The notes below the pieces were generated by a model. That model searched no databases. It had not been told where the DNA came from and saw only the letters and a list, made by a program, of their open reading frames with translations. Both the position numbers and the translations under genes were made by a program. Positions 58,543 to 64,000 of a DNA stretch of 64,000 nucleotides are shown one piece after another. Every line of letters starts with the position of its first letter. Positions within the stretch are counted from its first letter, which is position 1. Origin of the DNA: JAHECQ01 sp047638695 (lineage in GTDB: Bacteria; Actinomycetota; Acidimicrobiia; Acidimicrobiales; SZUA-35); contig JBLINY010000014.1 in assembly GCA_047638695.1 (NCBI GenBank), positions 1 to 64,000 of the forward strand, in the 5' to 3' direction.

Positions 58543-60153
58543 CTACCTCGTGAGCTCGATGAAGCGGTTGGTGCCGTACTCGTTCGGGGCATCGTCCTCA
58601 GCTAGCCCGTTGGGCAGGCTTCCCCGGGGAAAAACGAACGCCGTCAGCGCGCTGGCCTTGTCCGTGTTGACGTTCGAGGTGTAGCCAACACCGGGGTCGA
58701 AGGTGACGTCACAGCCCGAGTTAGAGCAATTGCCGCCGTAGACCCGTTGCAGGAACACGGCTCGGAAACCACCGATTCTGACCATGGCGTTTCCGCTCGG
58801 GAAGGTGGGGTCGACGAGCTCGGGAACATAACCAAACCGAGGAGACGCCTGAACGTCGAGGATGTCGTTGACCTCGCGGTCGGTATCTCGGCCGAAGATG
58901 GGATCGGTGCAGTAGGCACCGACGCCGCCGCAACCAACCGGTGGGTCCGCTGGCGACAAGGCGCCGTGGTCATCCCACGACAATCCTTGGAAGTGGGCGA
59001 GACATCGCTCGACCAATCGGATCATGCGGTCCTCGACCGGAATGAGAATGAGGTGATTAGCGACGCCGAGCGGCAGGGCCGTCATATCTCCGTCGTTGTC
59101 GATGTTCAAACCTCCGGCGACGCCGACGAATTGATTGGTCCGGCACGAGTCCGGGACGTCGGCTGTGTTGGGAAGGGAGCTGTCGAGAAACTCCCACAGC
59201 GGGGTGTCATCCAGGGTCGCACCGGCGACACTCGTCGTTCCGAACCATGAGATTTCGTCGACACGTCGCAGCCGAGACGGTCCGCCATCGGGAAAGGTGT
59301 CGGCCCCGAACAGTGCGGCTCCCAGGTTGTTGGGCGTGTTGCCGGTGGTCGTCGTCATGGCGTTGGGCCGGGCGATGGTCCCGCAGCTCGTCGTATCGAC
59401 AACGTCGACGGTTCCGTGCGGTACGTCGTCCCAGATCGATAGGTCGTGATCGATCCCCTGGGCCGTATTCGTCACGAACTGAGTACCGGTGCCGTTGCAG
59501 TCCGTTGTCGTCCCCATTTGCGAGTTGCCCCACAGCCCGAATGTCACGACGCCGAAGTTGCCAGAAGTCGCGCCCGAACACTTGTCATCGGGCACATTGC
59601 CGGCTCCCACTTTCAGGCACTCGTAGTTACCGGCCGCCGACGTCACCGCAAACGGCAATATCGGGGCTGCTCCGAGATCAGCAATTTGGGCCATGGCGGT
59701 GTGGCTCAGTTCGTCGACTCCGGCGAGTCCTGCAAACGCAGTCTCGAAGCTGCGTGTAGGCAGACGGAGGCGGAGTTGGCTCCATGAGGTGTCGTGAGAC
59801 AAACAATTGGCGGCCGGATAGATGGTCCAGCCCGACGGCAGCGTCGGAGTAGGACAGGTGTTGAGATCGGCGACGGTGAAGGTCGTTCCGAGGTTGTCGT
59901 TGAGGTTGTCGACAATGGCTGTCGACATGGCCGCGTTGCTCGACCGCGACATGGCGCCGGCGATGATGGCGACGTCGGCGGCGCTTTGGTCCTGGCGACG
60001 ATGAAGCGACAGCATCCCGATATCGAGCACCAACGCTGACATCAGAAGAAGGACGAACATCAGCACGATAGCGACGGGGAGCACGACGCCTCGTTCACCG
60101 TGGCGATCGGTATTGGCTGATCGTCTGACCGGCAGCCGATGGCCTACGGGCAT
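58543..60153 (-). CDS. TadG-like pilus assembly / secreted protein
   Basis: 536 residues. N-terminal ERGVVLPVAIVLMFVLLLMS (about 20-39) is a TadE/G-type membrane anchor, followed by LDIGMLSLHRRQDQSAADVA, the conserved TadG start, in which new pilus-like proteins mark the inner face. The long external part (450 residues) is Cys-containing and Asn/Gly-rich (NTCPTPTLPSGWTIYPAANC). No von Willebrand A metal motif is seen, unlike some TadG proteins. It overlaps tadE by 10 bases and ends 6 bases before the pilin-like gene. Confidence 0.82.
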   Translation of the reverse strand: MPVGHRLPVRRSANTDRHGERGVVLPVAIVLMFVLLLMSALVLDIGMLSLHRRQDQSAADVAIIAGAMSRSSNAAMSTAIVDNLNDNLGTTFTVADLNTCPTPTLPSGWTIYPAANCLSHDTSWSQLRLRLPTRSFETAFAGLAGVDELSHTAMAQIADLGAAPILPFAVTSAAGNYECLKVGAGNVPDDKCSGATSGNFGVVTFGLWGNSQMGTTTDCNGTGTQFVTNTAQGIDHDLSIWDDVPHGTVDVVDTTSCGTIARPNAMTTTTGNTPNNLGAALFGADTFPDGGPSRLRRVDEISWFGTTSVAGATLDDTPLWEFLDSSLPNTADVPDSCRTNQFVGVAGGLNIDNDGDMTALPLGVANHLILIPVEDRMIRLVERCLAHFQGLSWDDHGALSPADPPVGCGGVGAYCTDPIFGRDTDREVNDILDVQASPRFGYVPELVDPTFPSGNAMVRIGGFRAVFLQRVYGGNCSNSGCDVTFDPGVGYTSNVNTDKASALTAFVFPRGSLPNGLAEDDAPNEYGTNRFIELTR

Positions 60154-60605
60154 GCTTGTTGTCCGCTTGTGTCGTCCCAGGTGATCGTCCGTTCCAGACG
60201 AAACTTGACCTCGCTCGAGGGAGTATTGCCATCGAGCATTGGGGCGAAGAAACCGGTGAGCTGCTCGAGATCCCTCTCAACCCGCACCGTTGCCGTCCCA
60301 CCGGTACTGCGGTCGGTGCCATCGACGGTCAAGGTCACGCGGCTGACGGTTGGATCCTCGAGGCGAGCGCACACCTCGGCCACGATCAGGTCCGTCTGGG
60401 TCAGGCCAACGTCAGCGGTTGGTTGATAGTTGACCGCAGCGAGCCGAGCAGCCTCCCTGGTCCCGTGCCGAGTGTCGATTACCTGCGTGAACATCCACCC
60501 AAAGTCAATAATGCCGAACAGAATCAGAAAGAGAAACGGACTGATAAGTGCGAACTCCACAAGGGCAGCCCCCCGTTCCTTCGCACGATGAAGAGTTCGT
60601 AGCAT
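60144..60605 (-). CDS. TadE-like pseudopilin
   Basis: 153 residues from the ATG at 60605 (a GTG at 60617 is also in frame). AKERGAALVEFALISPFLFL carries the TadE signature: G-A-A-x-x-E-F with the cleavage site before the hydrophobic helix. Then DFGWMFTQVIDTRHGTREAA and a Cys pair typical of TadE minor pilins (CARLEDP, QQACP). First gene of the four-gene operon. The other Tad machinery genes (TadZ, TadA, TadB, TadC, peptidase) are not within the window. Confidence 0.88.
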   Translation of the reverse strand: MLRTLHRAKERGAALVEFALISPFLFLILFGIIDFGWMFTQVIDTRHGTREAARLAAVNYQPTADVGLTQTDLIVAEVCARLEDPTVSRVTLTVDGTDRSTGGTATVRVERDLEQLTGFFAPMLDGNTPSSEVKFRLERTITWDDTSGQQACP

Positions 60606-60790
60606 TGGCACTCGCACCCTTTTACTTGAGCCGACTTACCCAAGCGAGAACTGCATCGGCCGCTGTCGGACCGAACTTGAGCGCGAATGGGCCGAGAGCC
60701 CCAGCCGATGGGGAGTCCGACTACCTAGCGAGGGGTCGCGGTCCGCCTGCCAGCGGTACTCGTTCAGGCGATGGCGAGACAGCTAGACAG

Positions 60791-61885
60791 CTAGACAGCG
60801 GCGAGGTCACCAATGGTCGGAGCGGTCCAGCTTTTCAGCTCGGGCATCACCTTGTCGGCGAACAGCTCCATGTTGCGTCGGCCTTCGCGATACGGCATGC
60901 CTGCGTAGGCGAAGTTCGGAAAGAAGGCAGCCATGTTGATCTTCTCCTTGATCACCTCGAGCTTCTCCAACACCTGGGCCGGTGTCCCGAAGGGCATCAG
61001 CTTCACGAAGTCCTCGGCCGCGCCGGCGGCTCCGTGACGGTCGATGTACTTGGTGATGTTGGTGTAGAACTCGTAACCGCTGACCCCATCATGAGGTGCT
61101 GCTCCGAACTCGTAGTGCTTCAGTACGGTGCCGTAGTAGCCGCCGATGTACTTGTACGCCATCTCCTCGGCTCGGTCAGCGCTTTCATCAACGAAGCAGA
61201 ATCCTCCGCATAACGGGGCGGGTGCCTCGACCCCGTTGGTCGTGCGATACACGTCGTGGTAGGTGGCGAAATCTTGCTCGACCACGTCCCACGGTTTCTG
61301 GGGGATCACTAGCAGGCCAATACCAAGCTTGGCCATGATCGGCATCGATTCAGGCGAAACGGCGGCGGCGAACGTGCGGCCTTTGAACGACCGTTGCGGG
61401 GCGGGGCGAATATCGCGGCGGGGCTGGCTGACGAGGTCGCCCTCGTACTCGACGTAACCCTGTTCGAGGCCGGACAACACGGCCTCGGCCGTCTCGACAA
61501 AGCGTTCGCGGCTGGTGTTCATGTCGACGCCGAATCCTTCGTACTCGACCCGAGCGAGGCCCCGACCAATGCCGAGAATCAGCCGGCCACCCGAAAGATT
61601 GTCGAGCATCGTGATCTGCTCGGCCACCCGCATTGGATCGTGCCATGGCAACACGACGACGCCGGTGCCCAGCTGGATTGTTGAGGTCTTGCCAGCCACG
61701 TAGGTAAGGAACTGCAACGGGTCGGGGCACATCGTGTAGTCGGTGAAGTGATGCTCGACACTCCAGATCGAGTCGAATCCCCGTTCCTCGGCCTCCACTG
61801 CCATGGCTACTTCTTGTTGCCACACATCAGCGTCGCTTAGTGCGTCCTCTGGATTCTGAAACGCAACACCCATTCCTACATGCAT
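60791..61885 (-). CDS. LLM-class oxidoreductase, luciferase-like
   Basis: 364 residues. MGVAFQNPEDALSDADVWQQ, EERGFDSIWSVEHHFTDYTM with the luciferase-like E-H-H-F, QLGTGVVVLPWHDPMRVAEQ and GRLILGIGRGLARVEYEGFG define the flavin-monooxygenase-like branch of LLM enzymes. FMN or F420 may be used. Same strand as, and 43 bases downstream of, the amidohydrolase gene, so probably cotranscribed. Confidence 0.9.
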   Translation of the reverse strand: MHVGMGVAFQNPEDALSDADVWQQEVAMAVEAEERGFDSIWSVEHHFTDYTMCPDPLQFLTYVAGKTSTIQLGTGVVVLPWHDPMRVAEQITMLDNLSGGRLILGIGRGLARVEYEGFGVDMNTSRERFVETAEAVLSGLEQGYVEYEGDLVSQPRRDIRPAPQRSFKGRTFAAAVSPESMPIMAKLGIGLLVIPQKPWDVVEQDFATYHDVYRTTNGVEAPAPLCGGFCFVDESADRAEEMAYKYIGGYYGTVLKHYEFGAAPHDGVSGYEFYTNITKYIDRHGAAGAAEDFVKLMPFGTPAQVLEKLEVIKEKINMAAFFPNFAYAGMPYREGRRNMELFADKVMPELKSWTAPTIGDLAAV

Positions 61886-61928
61886 GACGGCCCCTGTCGT
61901 TGTTGGTCATCAACCGTAGGCGCGCCCG

Positions 61929-63572
61929 TTAGGCCAGACCGAGTTGATCGAATTCGAAGTTGCCCCCGACCATGGTCGCCACGACGTTGGTGGCGGCGAT
62001 GGCGTCGGGGTCGATCGTGGTTATGTCCTGATCGAGGACGGTGAGGTCGGCGAGCTTGCCAACCTCGAGTGATCCCTTGTCGCGTTCGTCAAAGGCGGCA
62101 TACGCCGAGGAAAGTGTGTAGGCCCGGATCGACTCTTCGGGAGTGAGTGCCTCGTGAGGATTGAAGGGCTCGCCGTCGGCCGTCATCTGGTTTACGAGGT
62201 CGTGTATGCCTAGCAACGGAGCACCGTTCACCACTGGCCGATCGCTGCTGCCGGGCACAACGACCCCGGCGTCGAGGAAGGAGCGCTGCCGGTAACAATC
62301 TCCGCGACGAGAGCCGATAGCGCGAGCCATGCCGTCGCCGATCTCGCTGATGAAACGGGCCTGCGGGATCGGGATAACTCCCATGGCCGCGATGCGGGCA
62401 ACGTCGCGTTCCTTGCACATGCCGCAGTGTTCGATGCGATGGCGGGTGCCTTCACGCGGTCGCCGTCGCTGCGCTTCCTCGAGAGCGTCGAGCACTGACG
62501 AGACGGCTCGATCACCAATGGCGTGGGTCGCCACCTGCCAACCTGAGCGATGAGCTTTGAAGATGAGATTGTGAAGCTTTGCCTCGTCCATCTGAAAGTA
62601 GCCGTTGTTACCGGGTTCGCCCTCGAAGTCTTCGAACATGGCGGCCGTGCGACCGATCAACGAACCGTCGGCGAAGATCTTCACCGCGCCGAACTTCAAC
62701 CATTCGTCGCCAAAGCCGCTGTGCATACCGAGATCGAGTGCGAACGGTTCGTCGTCGTCCTCGTGATGGTCGCTGCTGTGCAACGTCTCGACCGCTGGCA
62801 TCAGCGTCACCCTGACCCGCAGCCGACCCGAACGGCGGGCTTCTTGGTACGCGGCCAACTCGAGCGGCTCGCTTGTTCCGAGGATGCCACCAACGCCGGC
62901 TTCTTGGCAGCTGGTAATGCCCTCGCTGAGGTAGCGATCGGATGCGGCGCCGAGATTCTCGACCATGTCGGCGATAGCTCGAGGGTGTAGGAGGGCCCGG
63001 GCCAGAGTTTGCGCCTGTTCTTCAAGCAGGCCGTTCGGCGTGCCATCGTCGCCAAGGGCCACCACTCCCCCCTCGGGTACCGCTACCTCCCCGACTCGGG
63101 CCAGCCTCATTGCCGCGGTGTTCACCACGCAGAAGTGACCACTGGTGTGGTTTAGCAGCACAGGGTTGTCGGGGCTGACCGCATCGAGTTCCTGGCGTGT
63201 CGGGTGTCGCCGCTCGGCCAACTTGTTGTCGTTGTACCCCGTGCCGATAACCCAGACTCCCTCTGGCGTCGCCTCGGCCCGGGCTCCGATCGCAGCCACG
63301 ATCTCCTCGATCGAGCGCGCGACTTCGGGCTGGATGGCGACCTCGTTCAGGGTGGCGCCGTATCCGCCCATGTGATTGTGGGCATCGTTGAATCCGGGAA
63401 CCACCGTGCGGCCTTCGAGATCGATAAGCCTTCTTGCCCCAGCGTCGACGAATTCGCCTGCATCGCCGACCGCAACGATGCGGCTACCTACAACGGCCAA
63501 GCTGCCAGCTCGAGGCCGAGAGTCGTCAACCGTGATGAAGTTGGCGTTGTCGATGACAAGATCGGGTCGCAT
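61929..63572 (-). CDS. YtcJ-like amidohydrolase (amidohydrolase 3 family)
   Basis: 547 residues. VVPGFNDAHNHMGGYGATLN gives the H-x-H site, followed by SGHFCVVNTAAMRLARVGEV, VATHAIGDRAVSSVLDALEE, RHRIEHCGMCKERDVARIAA and VVPGSSDRPVVNGAPLLGIH with the metal Asp. C-terminal KGSLEVGKLADLTVLDQDIT is typical of the amidohydrolase composite domain. Zinc-dependent hydrolase of an unknown amide or imide; usual length about 550. Confidence 0.92.
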   Translation of the reverse strand: MRPDLVIDNANFITVDDSRPRAGSLAVVGSRIVAVGDAGEFVDAGARRLIDLEGRTVVPGFNDAHNHMGGYGATLNEVAIQPEVARSIEEIVAAIGARAEATPEGVWVIGTGYNDNKLAERRHPTRQELDAVSPDNPVLLNHTSGHFCVVNTAAMRLARVGEVAVPEGGVVALGDDGTPNGLLEEQAQTLARALLHPRAIADMVENLGAASDRYLSEGITSCQEAGVGGILGTSEPLELAAYQEARRSGRLRVRVTLMPAVETLHSSDHHEDDDEPFALDLGMHSGFGDEWLKFGAVKIFADGSLIGRTAAMFEDFEGEPGNNGYFQMDEAKLHNLIFKAHRSGWQVATHAIGDRAVSSVLDALEEAQRRRPREGTRHRIEHCGMCKERDVARIAAMGVIPIPQARFISEIGDGMARAIGSRRGDCYRQRSFLDAGVVVPGSSDRPVVNGAPLLGIHDLVNQMTADGEPFNPHEALTPEESIRAYTLSSAYAAFDERDKGSLEVGKLADLTVLDQDITTIDPDAIAATNVVATMVGGNFEFDQLGLA

Positions 63573-63634
63573 TCGCAGACCCTACCTTTCGGCCCGACGG
63601 CCACTGTTCTAGAAGCGGCGACGGTCGAAAGAGC

Positions 63635-64000
63635 TCAGTTTTGTAGCTCTAAGACCTTCGAGACCGATTCGACCGCGCTGGGCCAGCTGGAAGGTTGAAG
63701 GAGCGGACGCACAACGAACTTCGAGAATCCGACCTCGAGAAAGCCCTCGAGTTTGTCGGCGAGGCCCTCGGCCCCGACACCGACGAAGTCTTCGGCTTTA
63801 CCCTCGGGTCGACGTGTGGCGACAGCGGCTCGTACCTCGTCGGTCATCTCGTCGACCCACTGCACGTTCATGCCGAAATGTTCCCCGTCGATGGCTCGCC
63901 CGGCTGCGGCTGCAGCGGCGTCTATTGCCAGTCGCGCCTCGTGCGCCTCGGTTGGCGTCACCATTCCTGGCATCCAGCCTTCGCCGATCTTGCCGCACCG
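63635..64000 (-). CDS. LLM-class oxidoreductase, C-terminal fragment
   Basis: The frame is open to the window edge, giving the last 121 residues. CGKIGEGWMPGMVTPTEAHE resembles the cofactor-side G-x-GW-x-P segment near the end of F420-dependent LLM enzymes. A Met at 63973 is internal and not a start. The end LADKLEGFLEVGFSKFVVRP matches the final barrel strand of the family. It would be cotranscribed with the amidohydrolase and LLM genes downstream. Confidence 0.8.
   Translation of the reverse strand, partial: RCGKIGEGWMPGMVTPTEAHEARLAIDAAAAAAGRAIDGEHFGMNVQWVDEMTDEVRAAVATRRPEGKAEDFVGVGAEGLADKLEGFLEVGFSKFVVRPLLQPSSWPSAVESVSKVLELQN

Noticed and set aside
1..64000. tRNA, rRNA, prophage or transposon genes
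   Set aside because: No cloverleaf, rRNA segment, integrase, transposase or flanking target duplication was recognised.

Overview
The window is GC-rich, gene-dense DNA from a heterotrophic actinobacterium. Several features point to the class Acidimicrobiia (Ilumatobacter-like). These are seven luciferase-like (LLM) F420/FMN oxidoreductase genes, acyl-CoA and P450 lipid-catabolic genes, DUF4916, DUF2889 and DUF1800/DUF1501 proteins, frequent GTG/TTG starts and many ATGA or TAATG gene overlaps. The class is an inference from gene content. I see no rRNA, tRNA, CRISPR array, transposase or phage gene.

Layout. 0-5.3 kb: HAD phosphatase end, flavodoxin, SpoU/TrmH RNA methylase, a HugZ-like PNPOx/DUF2470 protein that overlaps the methylase tail to tail, an acyl-CoA ligase and an LLM oxidoreductase. 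5.3-6 kb: an unrecognised gene with a repeat-encoded N-terminus and an in-frame TGA. 6-12.7 kb (minus): a catabolic operon of FAD/Fe-S oxidoreductase, NicX-like dioxygenase, alpha/beta hydrolase, YCII protein and aromatic-type FAD monooxygenase, resembling the lower nicotinate pathway. 12.7-17.1 kb: a poly-glycine membrane peptide, a small membrane protein, TrkA, TrkH and a response regulator without a sensor kinase, closed by a strong hairpin. 17.1-19.4 kb (minus): a secreted beta-propeller gene broken by a frameshift, coupled to a thioredoxin-like lipoprotein. 19.4-26.8 kb: acyl-CoA dehydrogenase, then (minus) SNF2 helicase, a small basic protein and a lone CoxL-type molybdenum hydroxylase, followed by an untranslated region with a strong nested hairpin.

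26.8-33.4 kb: PF10118 protein, cytochrome P450, alpha/beta hydrolase, LLM oxidoreductase, divergent crotonase, DUF4916, YceI and DUF2889 proteins. 33.3-36.6 kb (minus): a DUF1800/Tat-exported DUF1501-DUF4214 pair. 36.7-41.4 kb: LLM oxidoreductase and HrpA helicase. 41.4-44.4 kb is a decay zone around an intact ECF sigma/anti-sigma pair: fragments of a PF03640 lipoprotein and a cupredoxin, a frameshifted LysM gene and an internally deleted SDR gene. 44.4-57.3 kb: transporters (two EamA, two MFS), LLM enzymes, thioesterase, GMC oxidoreductase, D-aminoacylase, SDR and an acyl-CoA-dehydrogenase-like enzyme. 57.3-60.6 kb (minus): a Tad/Flp operon (TadE, TadG-like, a Flp-type pilin fused to a beta-rich domain, and an HTH regulator). 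60.8-64 kb (minus): LLM oxidoreductase, YtcJ-like amidohydrolase and the end of another LLM gene.

The most unusual observations are the in-frame TGA at 5750, the sigma-factor locus with decayed neighbours, the Flp-Ig-like pilin operon, the poly-glycine membrane peptide, the nested hairpin at 26558-26640 and the palindromic pair in front of the 52-53 kb MFS gene. All assignments come from reading motifs by eye. No database search was possible.
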